This document shows, piece after piece, positions 49,193 through 60,420 of a DNA stretch of 64,000 nt. The position numbers and the translations under genes are program-made. Origin of the DNA: Marisa cornuarietis (Eukaryota; Mollusca; Gastropoda; Architaenioglossa; Ampullariidae); the NCBI GenBank assembly GCA_004794655.1, contig SMMW01000627.1, positions 992,001 through 1,056,000 of the forward strand, read 5' to 3'. Under the pieces are notes generated by a model that was given only the letters and a program-made list of their open reading frames with translations, was not told where the DNA came from and did not search any database. Each line of letters begins with the position of its first letter. Position 1 is the first letter of the stretch.

Positions 49193-51650
49193 GCACTTGG
49201 TCGTCAGAACTGTTGGTGCATCATCTTGACGAACACTTAAAATAGCAAAGTTTGTGCCACAGGAAAGTTTTTATTGAAGATATAAAAAAAAGGACCTGGT
49301 CATGAATGCAAACATTCTGAACTGTCCATGCCATCAGCTGCTGAGTGATGCAACACACAGTTTGTCATGCAGCCTGATGGTATTATCATGGAGTGTTCGT
49401 TGTTGTTTGCAGTGCTGCATGATTGCTCATCAAGTTGTTCCACCATCCCATGCATGCAAGCTGACTGACAAGTCTTTGTGACTGGGCCATTAGAGACATG
49501 TCTGGAAAGAAAGTGCATATGTTGCAGTGACAGAAGGGTTTTCCATCAGCCATATAGGACCTGTACAGTCTTGTCATGAAGTTCCATTTTTTAATAGAGA
49601 AGAACTGACTGGCTCTGGGGCAGTTAACCAAGAGCTTAAGTGTGCTGTTCTCTCGCTAATGGCCCACTAATGTATGTGCCCCTGAAGACTGGAGTGTATT
49701 ATGCCTAAACAGCAACACAAGTGCAGATATTCAAACTCTGTGAGTTGCCATGTCACATCATACATCATATTTTGTTTATGAGAATTTAAATGATCCACCA
49801 AGGGGGTGCTGATTTGGTGGGGAATTGCAATCTTGAAGGTGCTGAATGAAGCACCTTGTTTTATATATACACATGCACAACGATGCACAAGAGAGAGGTT
49901 CCACATCTCATAATTGGCTTTATGGTAAAAAATGTCTGATGCAGGTTGTATCTATTTAACTTTTTTGGCTTCCTTTTCTGGAATCCACAATGCAGACTAG
50001 ATACACATGAGCGCTGGTAATATAATACGAGAATTGGCATGGCTACTTATTTATTCTTGCTGTGGTACAAAAGCACATAGGTGGGAAAAGGTGAAATGGG
50101 ATCAGGGTGGTTGGGGAAAGTGCCCTGATGAAATGTGCAATACTTCCTGGTGGTGCTGTCTGCTGGCCTTGTGTCTCAAGTTTGGTGAAAATATGCCCAC
50201 TTGAAGATAATTCAGTTTATACATGGGGAACACACAGATGCACAGCACCACCCCTGAGACAATGGTATACTTTTTCAAGAGACTTGGGTTATACTCTTTC
50301 CTGCTATTGTTGCAATACCCTGGCATTTGTGCATCACCTTATAACAAACATTTGCAGTAGAGACTGGCTTCACACTGACAACTGACGTACAGTAGTCAGA
50401 AATGCTAACAACGTCTAGTCCCATTTTGTGACGCAGAACATTTTGTTTTCAACATAGTTTTCTTTCATCGGCTTGTAAGATAATATTTCTGTTATATATC
50501 TATATTGTAAGGTGATGAAGTACAAGCATGACAATTTCAGGACGGTGTTCATGTTAAGTTGGAAAACTTTCTTGCATCATGTTCTTCTTGTCACTAGTGT
50601 CAATACACAAAGTGGAAAATTCATTGTGTATTTGATGACTAGTAGTTTTGTATCAGTGCTTTAGCCATTTGATCTAGTTTCTAAAGCACTAGCTATTGTT
50701 GCAAGAGCTGGAGCTGTATTTACCTTAAGAAATGTGACTGGAGAGTCATTACTGATGGTATTTTCATTTTTTTTAAAATGGGGATGGCGTGGTAGTGGTG
50801 GTGAACAGAAGGTCAAGTTGGTCAAATAGACGTGCTGGTCAGCTAGTTGAATGGTAGATGCTTTGCATGTGGATTGAATGCTTTGGCTGGGAGCTGTTTG
50901 CAGACCAGGTTATGTGCTGATAGGAAGGAAACTTAAGTTGTGACTGCCTGCTGGTCAGGTGATAATTTGCAGGATGCCTGCAGGTCAGGATGTGATGATG
51001 GGATAGAGGTGGGTCTCTTTGTCTACTGGTCAGGTGATCATGCTGGTGGTAGAAAAGGCTACTAGCACTGAAGAATCTGGAGATTCTTTGCTGAGAATAG
51101 ATGCTTGCTACATTTGTTGAAAGTTATCAAAATATTTATCAGAAATGAACTAGTGTATGCACATTTCATTTGTTTTTTTTTTTCCTGCGATCCCAATAAT
51201 TTGTAAAAGTGAGGTGTTGATCTGTATTTTCAAAAGATCACAGCCCTTTTATTTTGGAATACACATTTAAGCTGACTGCGCTGATTAGATCCATATCTAA
51301 CAGAAGAGATAAAGTTGCCATGCTCACACAAGACCTATTTTCTATTTTGATAGTAATCTGATTGAAAAGTTTGTAGCCTCCTTTTTTTTCTTGGAATGTT
51401 GCATTTTGTGAACAAGTTTCATTTGGAGCCTGTTTTTTCTTGGAATGTTACATTTTGTGAACAAGTATCAAACTTTTGAAATTTTATACCAACATAATAG
51501 TTAAGTCATTTTATGCCTGGATTATGATGTCAGATGTGTTTTTTTCCTGTCTGAAATGTGTAACTGTCATGTGATGTACACTGCTTCTTCTGTAACCTTT
51601 TGAGGAAGAAAGCAGACTGAATCGGAATAAATTATTTTTGTGAAAAGGGT
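49193..51650 (+). other. AMOT: AMOT 3' untranslated region with poly(A) signal
   Basis: No further exon is seen after the stop at 49190-49192. The first convincing AATAAA on this strand is at 51626-51631, followed by T/G-rich sequence, giving a 3' UTR of about 2.45 kb. It holds a duplicated block at about 51379-51467 and several imperfect copies of a CTGGTCAGGTGAT-like word at 50830-51045. The exact cleavage site is inferred. Confidence 0.6.
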
Positions 51651-51884
51651 GGTTTTCCCCGTTTTGCTGTTTTGAACAGCTTGTACAATAACCATTCCTT
51701 TATTAGTGTATAGACAGACATATTGTTCATATATTTTGTACAGCCAGTGATGCAATTTTTGGTAATTTAACTACTTACACCTGAAATAGATGACTGAGAA
51801 TTCAATATGTATTTGTTTTAATGTGTACAGCATGAGAGCGAGTGGTGTGAGAAAATTTCTGGTTAGACTGACACTTAAACATCT

Positions 51885-52139
51885 GGGGCCAGTTGCACAA
51901 CACGTTTCTAAACCTTAAAACTGTTCTAAAGAAGCAAAATCTCTTCTTAGTCATTTTGATGCATTGCAGAAAAATTGTACTGACAAGACGGAAAGTCAGA
52001 CTTAAACAACTTTATCTTACTTAAAGCAGTTTTAGTTTTGAAAGTTCTAAAATTATAGTGTGCACTTTAAACTAATTATCTAAATAGAGTTAAGGCCTAA
52101 AAGTGTTTAAAATTAGAAATGTGTTGTGCAACTGGCCCC
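51885..52139. mobile_element. MITE with GGGGCCAGTTGCACAACAC inverted ends, 255 bp
   Basis: The left end GGGGCCAGTTGCACAACACG and the reverse complement of the right end agree over about 26 bases with one mismatch. AAACAT lies close outside both ends, a possible target duplication that is not perfectly placed. It sits between the AMOT poly(A) site and the CLNS1A 3' end. The superfamily is uncertain. Confidence 0.75.
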
Positions 52140-53054
52140 TGGCAAACATGCTGTTAATAGCATCAGAAAAACATTCAAGGTTCTAATTAACAGAAGATCA
52201 TGACACTCTTAACCATCAAAACAAAATTAGCTACAGAAGACCAGGTGATGATAGAGGAATGTTTTTTCCACCAGAAAAAAAATTGAACAGAACAAGCAAC
52301 ATGTACAATCTGTGCAACCTACTTCATTTTAGAAGCAGAAATATTCTTTTTCAGAAAATGTAAATTTCAAACAAAATTGTTCTTTATAAAACTGATTTGC
52401 TCAAATGGTACAAATGCTCACACTTCATTTTAATAGGAAACAGGTTAAAAAAAAACCACTGTTAATAAATCAGGTAGGTTGTTGGTGCAATGTCAGCATA
52501 ATCTGTCATAACTCTTCTTGACATCTTGTCATATTTAAGTGGACACTGGCAAATGCATAGCCACATAACCTGTTTCGGAAATTTAAGTGCTTTAAAGTTG
52601 TAGGCGAAAATTGGAGAAAATGACAGTGGTGAACAAACAGAACAAGTGTAGATGCAAGGCTATGATCAGGTCAACAAAAAGGTCACTGCACAAACTGAAA
52701 CAGGTTGGTTATGAGTAGCAAAATAAAGAGGCAGACCTGTGTAAGAGTGTCTTAAAGCAACAAAGGTATGTTACTAAATTTTTTTTTTACAATGTAGCAG
52801 CTAGGTCTGTTACACTTGCAACACAGGACCAGCGTCTGAAAAACATTCAAGGTTCTAAATGACAATACACATAAATGATTTTCTTTCACAGTGAAACGCA
52901 TCATACTACTTTTATCCTCTAGAATCAATCTTTTTGCTGCTTGTTTTTGGATATTCACATGACATAAATACACTTCTATGTTCCTATGAAATGATTGTAG
53001 AAAGCAATTTTTTAGAACTGAGACAATCATTTTCTTAAGCAGAGAATCTGCCAT

Positions 53055-53060
53055 TTTATT
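53055..53060 (-). terminator. CLNS1A: Candidate CLNS1A poly(A) signal
   Basis: TTTATT on the plus strand reads AATAAA in the CLNS1A direction, about 600 bp past the stop codon. It is the nearest hexamer I see in the correct orientation, and it leaves about 900 bp to the MITE that separates this gene from convergent AMOT. Confidence 0.4.
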
Positions 53061-53659
53061 ATCTGCTACTACAGACATGCTCTTCACATTAAACCTACAA
53101 CTGCACATATGCTGCCAATCACGCAAATGAAATACTGGACGATCCCTGGGTCATCTGCAGCATCTGTTTCATTCCTGATTTCAGACCATTCCTGATGTGG
53201 GTTGCCATCATGCAAATACTATCAACATATCCTCATTTTTAATGCTCCTGTCAAAATGGTCCATAAGATAGCCATTCATCTTCATCTTCCATATTTTCTC
53301 CAACATCACTGCTTTTTAATCAAGCTTATCAAAATCGCACAGACTGATGCTTATAAAACCATTCTTCTCTGGTCGTCTCACAATGTCCATTTCCTTCCAC
53401 GCTGCTAATGTTCAAAACACCAAGTGCAAAGGTGCTGACACTGCTACCCACTCAGTCTTTGCCACATCAAACCACCAGACACACTATCTTCGCCAGCCTA
53501 TCAATTGGTAGAATTCAGCACATGCTGCTTGTGCGTCATAGCAACATGGCTTCATCTTACACCTCTTGCTGTTGCCATCCAAGCACATGACCTGCTTATT
53601 CTGCATGTTCTTCTTGAGATCCAATTACTCACTCACTTTTCTGACCATTGATTCGTGAA

Positions 53660-56600
53660 CTATTCCATTTCATCTGCATCCTGAAACTGTTCAAGTTCCA
53701 TAGGTTCGGCAGCTGAAGAGCCATCTCCTGTTTAACAAGATACAGCAACCAGAAACTGAAGTTGACTGATTTTCCATTCAGCTCTAAGAACATTAGCATC
53801 CAGACATAACTCATTTTTTGTTGACAATTTACAACTTTATGTCATGGCCAGCACCCAATGTAGTTGTCGAAGAAATTGTGTAATCTCTGTACAAAATTGT
53901 TTTCCATCTCAATTTGAAAATAACTTTTAAATACCCTTTACAATGATAATGCACTCAGTGACAGGAACCTTCTTTAAAATAACTGCACTAAATTAGTGAG
54001 TTGTAAGCTATATTAACACCCTCAGAAGGGGTCAGCCAGTGCTTCAGGTAAACAGATACGGCAGTCTTGATGCAGTTCATTCTTTTCCATCATCAAATAA
54101 AATGCATCAGTTTAAAGTAAAAAAGCACACAATATATTTTTACCTGCTGTGTAAAATGTATGGCACTGATAGATCTATTACCTGCTGTGGCCACTATGGA
54201 GGCTGGTCGACGATAACCATTGGCAGAAGAAGGCAGCACATCAACTGGATCTCTTCCTTGCAAAAGAGCATCAAACTGAGCCAGCCTTGCTTGGCCAGCA
54301 GGTGTCAGGTGAGCTGCCCCTTCCTCTTCTTCATAAACATCTGAGGAGGGCAAAAAAGGAGACATTTTATTCTTAACTGTTTTGTGGCATTAACACATTT
54401 TAAAGACTGTTTGACCTGTGCTTAATGGAAATTATTTTTATTAACTTCTGCTGAGAACAAGCAAAAAACATCATAAACAACTCCTATCATTAGCATTTCA
54501 TACTATATTTTCACTGTACATTTTATTTAACAGAAAAACAATGCACAGAACAAATTTTCCTGTAACATCTTCTTTTTCTTAAAAAAGGGCCTCAAAACAC
54601 TAACCCATCATGCAACATAAATCTGTGCAGGAATGTGCACTCACACACACACACACACACACACAAGCTTTTCTGTCTTTACACTTGCCATCATCCTGCT
54701 CCCCTTCATCCTCATAGGCATACTTTTCTTCCTCTTCCTCAGAGTCAACGTCCTCTGGATCTGGGTGCAGCGCCTGACAGGCTGACATGGCTTTGTACAT
54801 GCTTTCCACTGGCAGTAACACAACAGTCAATTATCACAAAAACAGTCTGGTCATTTCCCACTGGCAACAACCCTACCACTTTCTCACACTGACTCATTAA
54901 AAGGTCGAGGAAGGTTTGACTCCTCTTTGCATTTTTGTTAGAGCTATATTTTTTGGCAGGGTGGTGATGTAGGGGGAATCCACACTTTTTGATTGTCAAT
55001 TTGGCCAAATTATGGTGCCTTCTAGCCTGCAAAATATCTTCTTTGTGGGCTATTATTTTCTCTCCTTTGGAGTCCACTGTCATCAACAGCCTGGTCCTCA
55101 CTTGTGACTTAAGCAAAAGGACTTTGATTTGCTATGATTTCTTTCCTCAGATTGTTGACTGTGACCTGTGACAAGTGTCAAGGAAGCTACACTTACACTG
55201 ACTGTCGGCCTTTTGCTCTCAAGAGCTGTGTTGATGGAGTGCTATTTCTATCTGTGAAGGTTAGGCACCAAAGATTTTTGAGCTGAGCTTTAGTACAAAT
55301 GTCTTAATAAATTTTAGCTACTTTTAGAATAGCATTTTAGGGCTTGAGAAAAATCCCATGCAAGGGACTTATTTTTCTGCAACTCTGTTCACTTATTTGC
55401 TTTCTAGGTCACTCTGATCCTCTAGAGAAATGCTGTCTTTAGGATTAACTTGATGTTTTTTGGTGGATATATAAGTTTGCTTTCGCTGCTGCAGCTGTCT
55501 GTCCAGCTAAAGATGCACTTGCTCCTTGATGCTTTTGACAGTCTGCAGGAGCCTATGTGCTTGATTGTTAGATAATGAAGAATGTTGTTATGGTGTATGT
55601 AACATTACCATTTTAGTATAAGTTATTTGTAAAGAGCTTTCAGCCATCAGGGAATGACACTCTATAAGCAACCTTTATTGGCATTAATCACATTAACATA
55701 AAGAAATCACAATTCCGCTACACACACAACTAGACACACAAGCCAAATTAAATTTCAACTAACAGCATACGACCATTCCAAAGCAAGAATACAAAGTGAA
55801 AAAAAAAGAATTAGTTTAATTAAAAGCATTTAAGAAATATTTAACAAATTTAACATACTATCAATACTTACAAGCATCTTTGTCAGCAGGAATAAACCTT
55901 ATTTCAGTGACCTCAAAATCCTCATCATCCTCACTAGAACTTGCTTCTTTTTCTTTTTCTTCTTCTGCACCTGAAGTAGAATATCTAATGAGAGAGGCAA
56001 CTGCTACATTATAATGCATTTCAAATTGGAGCATGTCTACACTCATCGTGTGCTTTCGATTTCACTTCGACACTGCTTCATTCAGAAAATGATCACAACA
56101 GCACACATATCTTGCTATTTTTATGTGCACAATGTTTTTATGTTGCGGGAAAAAAGTACATGTATTCAATTCATAAATACTTCAATGAATATGACAACAT
56201 CACTATCACAATGCCAAAACTTATGTAAACATTGTAAAGCTTAAGTGATGAATTAAGAATATAGGAATAACTGAAAACAAAAACAGATATTAAGTAGAGT
56301 ATCAAGAAGGAGAATAATGAGAATGGCAGTGTAATTTCCCCAGCTGAAACAGCTGTGGAATGGGTACATGACTCTTTAGTGTACTGGGGGGTGGGGGGAA
56401 GGGGAATTAGTGTTAACCATTGCACCACCAGACCACTGAGAGTACTGGGGAAAATGAGGCAGTGAGGGACAGGAATTGGGCACCACCTTCAGAAAAACCT
56501 GGCTGAAAAAAGTGCGTCTCCAACACATCCCAGAACTTCTTTAACATTTACCTCCTCTCATTGATTTATGCATATTTCTACAGAAAAATGCTGTATATAT

Positions 56601-57458
56601 ATATCCCCTCCATGCATACTCCCTGTATAAATACCTGCTCTCTTGCACAAATACTCTAGGAAAATACTGACCGGGAAGCTTGCCATCAATCATCAGGTAC
56701 AGACATTCACTGGGGAAGGAAGTGAGGTCACGAGAGATGGCATGCAGGCTAATACCTGGGTACTGCAATGAGAATCCCGTAGAAGTATTGTCTTTCTGCC
56801 ATGATACACAACTGGAGGTAAGTAGAAAGAAGCAGAAAAAATATTTATTAAACCATAGCCATCACTGCATATGTGTGTATTTGATGCATTTTATCTTTCT
56901 GTACAACATTCTAAATGCCAAACTCCAAGACAGGCTAGTGTAAAATATTTTGTTCCTGATCTATTTGCTTGTATTTCTTTATACACCAAATAGCAAGTTC
57001 TACTGACTGTTTAGCAAATCAAAGATGTCAGTACACCTAAAGCGACTATGCATTTGTTCCTGAACAATAATTTTAGCAGATGATATTTAAGTAAGGCTTC
57101 TAAAAAAGAAAAGATAAAACAAAGTAAAGTATTTAGGATTATAAACAAGAAAATGTTATGGGCTTCTTGTCGATGCTGAGGATGCTGGAAATAACTGATG
57201 TCAGCCATGTCTGCTTATAGGCTAATAGTAATTTTTACTTGGTGCATGTATGAGGCTACATTCACATAAATATATACTTTTAAAATTTTATTAACAATTT
57301 TAATTGAAGACATATTTCCTTATAAATATATATGTATATGTGACTAGCAGGGAGATGAAAGGAAAGGGCTGGACATGGGGTCGCCTGGAGCGGGTTTCAG
57401 CCGATCGACATCAGTGGCGGGCTCTGGTTGAGGGCTTATGTGCAAATAGCACGAAGAG

Positions 57459-57505
<47 letters not shown>

Positions 57506-58030
57506 ATGTGACTAACAACGTCTAATTGATAGAATCTGCGACTGATTTTTCTAAGAGCTTTCTAAGTTGATATTGTAACGGACACTTCTAGTGTCACACG
57601 CAAGCTTCCCCTAAACACAGAATCAACATGAAATAATAATTTTACTAAAAGTGAAAGGCAGAAACGTCTGAAATGACTAACAACGTTAAAAAAAAAAAAA
57701 AAGGAAAAAACAAAAATACCAAGGACAAGAATTGATGTCATCTGACCGACCCAATACTGTGGACTGATCCAAATCAGCTAAACATTCTAATGTATCATTC
57801 CACAACCTTGTAATTATCAGATATATATATATATATATTTGACATACTGTGAGGGAGATACATGTTCACAAAACAAATGACATACATCATGATCATGGTA
57901 ATGAACTGTACCTTTCTGTTATGTAAAGTGTTCCGTTACCCAAGTCTTTGCCATCAACATCAGCTGAAGTATTGATCTGACAATGCCTGATTCCTTCGGT
58001 AGGAGGTGGGAAATTGGTTAGTAAAACCAT
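53660..58030 (-). CDS. CLNS1A: pICln, methylosome chloride-conductance regulatory protein, complete six-exon model
   Basis: Minus-strand exons 58030-57912, 56811-56672, 55970-55872, 54808-54683, 54340-54182 and 53727-53660 join with GT/AG borders into 236 codons plus a TAG; the human protein has 237. The N-terminal PH-like fold shows NFPPPTEGI, GNGTLYITES and FSLQYPGISLHAISRD. An acidic loop in exon 3 is followed by EIRFIPADKDALESMYKAMS (about residues 112-131), then CQALHPDPED, the YEEEEGAAHLTPAGQ helix and the C-terminal QFQDADEME, which matches the human QFEDADVDH end. Known role: a cytosolic PRMT5/WDR77 partner that presents Sm proteins for arginine methylation and controls Sm ring assembly on snRNA. 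The exon 4 donor at 54683/54682 was chosen because it alone keeps phase with exon 5; the alternative GT two bases earlier in transcription order gives an immediate stop. A GC-rich transposon-like block begins about 46 bp upstream of the ATG. Confidence 0.94.
54639..54664. repeat. (CA)n microsatellite
   Basis: An uninterrupted CA run about 20 bp beyond the CLNS1A exon 4 donor. Confidence 0.9.
57350..57503 (+). mobile_element. Retroposed short element with (GATT)n tail and 14-bp target duplication
   Basis: A body of about 109 bp runs into about eleven GATT units. The flanks ATATGTGACTAGCA (57336-57349) and ATATGTGACTAACA (57504-57517) are direct repeats differing at one base, the footprint of LINE-mediated insertion. 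The tetranucleotide tail resembles those of non-poly(A) LINE/SINE pairs. It lies in CLNS1A intron 1. Confidence 0.75.
57459..57503. repeat. (GATT)n tail microsatellite
   Basis: About eleven uninterrupted GATT units form the 3' tail of the retroposed element at 57350. Confidence 0.9.
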
Positions 58031-58075
58031 CCTCTTAGGCAGCAAGCTTCAAATTTTAAACCAGCGGTAACTCTT

Positions 58076-59285
58076 AACACGGGCGCTCACGCTGGTTTCG
58101 CTATGGTACGGCCTGCGCATCACGGGCGCCCGCGAGCGCTGCGTACCGTAACGCGGGCGCTCGCCACGGGTGCTCACTCCCGCCAGTGAGACTGCCTTGC
58201 GTACCGCAACGCGGGCGCCCGCTTGCGCTCACGGGCGCCCACCCATGCCTTTCACACACCGTTAGCGCATTTAAAAAAATATTTTATTTGAAGTTCATTG
58301 ACAGTACATTAGGCAGTATCTATTCTAGTAGTAAAGTTTTAAGTTAATATTACATCACATTTTTCTTTAAGATTTTCTTCACACTTATATACATATACGC
58401 GTAAGACTTCTATGAAGTCTGTGTACGCCCAGATCCAAACTTTTTCTCACACTTAAAACGCGTTACCTCTGTTTATCTGTGTGTGAGTAAGAAGCGGTGT
58501 TTCTTATATCATATTAATTTAAAAAAAAAACAGTTAAAAGATAGCTCCAGAAAAATGTAATTTTACTTAATTTTTTTTCATTTTCAGCTTGAATTACCTT
58601 ATGGCTCGATCTGTTGTTTTATGACACTTCAGTTGATAAAAATAAATTTTAAGAATTTCCTATGAGTTTCTAGAAGGTGTGTCTATGTGTTCATTATAGA
58701 TGCCATCTATGAGAACTGAATCATTCGTCAATATGTAGAAATAAAAAAAAAATGCTCAAGTGAACTTCACGATATTTAAAAGCGCGCCGCCACTGACAAT
58801 TCTTTTAGAGAGCATGTTGCGTCAGATTACAGGGAATTTAACCTACTTTTATCTCACACCTTTGGGGCTCTAGCTTTTACAGCATAAACTGCTTATAGAA
58901 GTCTATATGCCATTCTTTGCTACACAAAAGTTTCCCCCCCCCCCCGCTCTAATTTTTTCCATGGTAAAGTATATGCAGGTATAATAGCAGACTACCGAAC
59001 TGTTCTTTCCACATTATCTTTAATTCTTGGGGGCTTTTTCCTCTTTCGTTCACAAATGGCTGCTGCTAGAAGTAAATTCTGTTTGCAGCTGCAATGGATT
59101 GCTTCCATTACTTCGTCGTCAAACATGTCCATCAAGTGGACATTCTCTACTTCGCTAGCAGCCGCCATTTTAAAATGAGCCGAAGGTGTGCGAGAGTGAG
59201 TGCCCGTTTGCACCCGCGGCGGGCGCCTTCGTTACGGTACGCGTGTGCGAAGGCTATCACTAGCAGCGTGCGTAGCAAGTACGCC
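58076..59285 (-). mobile_element. GC-rich-ended DNA transposon remnant next to the CLNS1A start
   Basis: The left block 58076-58260 and the right block 59180-59285 are far GC-richer than their surroundings and inverted relative to each other around GCGTACCGTAACG. The left block also repeats GCGTACCG-AACGCGGGCGC internally. Between them a minus-strand frame starts at 59168 with ATGGCGGCTGCT and reads MAAASEVENV..., then NLLLAAAICERKRKKPPR, which vaguely recalls the basic N-terminus of PIF/Harbinger transposases. Superfamily and exact ends are inferred. Confidence 0.45.
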
Positions 59286-59699
59286 AAAATGTTTCGTGCT
59301 GTAAAGTGTAATTTGTTATATCCGCTTCCTTTTGCGCCTCTCATAAATAATAGATTTTTACACTGTACCTTTCAAAGTAACATTTTATTCTAGTTTTACA
59401 CTGTGTGAATATATATGATTTTAAAAAAAGTAAACATATTTGGCGATCCAGTGATTACGACTTTGCAAAAGTAATGATTGAAATTGGCCAATCACAATTG
59501 TTGTAAGATGCGAGAGGCGAATGATGTCTTGTAGCCAGCGTTTGTCACGTCAACCAACGACTGACATACACTATGGTGACTCTAGGTGATTTAGAGAATG
59601 AAGTTTTGGTGGGTCACGTATAAACAACTTTGTCATCATTACAAGGGCAATCATAACATTCAAGATGCAGATGAACTGCTTCAAGTACTCAACATGATT

Positions 59700-59830
59700 T
59701 GGTGATTTGCATCCACCGAATCAGCTGTTGACAGGGTCAGCTTTCGATTGATCAGTCTTGTCACAAATATAGCAAGTGTTCCTTTACAGTGCACTCCTGT
59801 CAACGATTCGAGAATTTCTTGAATTTGTTG
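59700..59830 (+). other. TMEM164: Candidate TMEM164 untranslated first exon (5' border uncertain)
   Basis: A strong donor, TTG|GTAAGTACG, sits at 59830/59831 on the same strand as TMEM164, with its 3.4 kb downstream intron ending at the 63225 acceptor. Joined in that phase, the exon reads back into an in-frame TAG with no ATG between, consistent with translation starting at 63266. Support is splice-signal and context only. Confidence 0.4.
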
Positions 59831-59902
59831 GTAAGTACGGCCTCAGTATGAAATAATGTCAGTATATCACAGAAATATATCAGCCTGGGTTATCAACATC
59901 TA

Positions 59903-60420
59903 CGTCCAAAGTAAGACCACATCGTCCCAATGCCAAAAGCCGAATCATCCCAAGCCCAGAAGACGAATTGATCACTGATGACACAAATAGCTATTAACGT
60001 CAGATATTACTAACAGAGCCATACGTTGATCGAACATTATTTATATGCAAGCAGTTGAGTATTCAGAACGTAATGAACTGACCTGCAGACCTCTCCGCGC
60101 ACATCTGTGCATGCTTCTGTATCTTCGTCAGTGTGCGTACAGGAGATCAAGAATACTCAGGGAAATCTGTGCATGTTCATTTAATACGAACTTCCAACTA
60201 AAGACTGTCATTTAGAGTCAGAAATTGAAAGCCAACCTTAAGTGGCCAGAGAATATATGTGACCTCACCCAGACCCTTTTGGGCCTGGGATGATTTGGCT
60301 TTCGGTGTTGGGACAGTGTGGTTTTATTTGGGACAATATGGTCATGGCTGGGATGATTTGACTCAGATTGTGGGGGAATATGGCTGGGGCAATATGGTCT
60401 TGGGGCGTAATGACCAGGCC
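59903..60420. repeat. Inverted-repeat element with GGGATGATTTGGCTT arms
   Basis: The stretch 59903-59965, reverse-complemented, aligns closely with 60265-60330 (GGGATGATT-GGCTTT, then TTGGGAC-TGTGGT). The two arms of about 62 bases are separated by about 300 bp. The right arm continues into GGGATGATTTGACTCAG, which is shared with 36540-36680. It looks like a foldback or MITE-type element at the start of TMEM164 intron 1. Confidence 0.65.

Noticed and set aside
54684..54685. Alternative CLNS1A exon 4 donor two bases earlier in transcription order
   Set aside because: Using it shifts exon 5 into a frame with an immediate stop. The donor after 54683 preserves the conserved YEEEEG...HLTPAGQ segment.
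57459..57503. Regular short repeats that could suggest a CRISPR array
   Set aside because: Pure tetranucleotide tail without spacers, in a eukaryotic intron.
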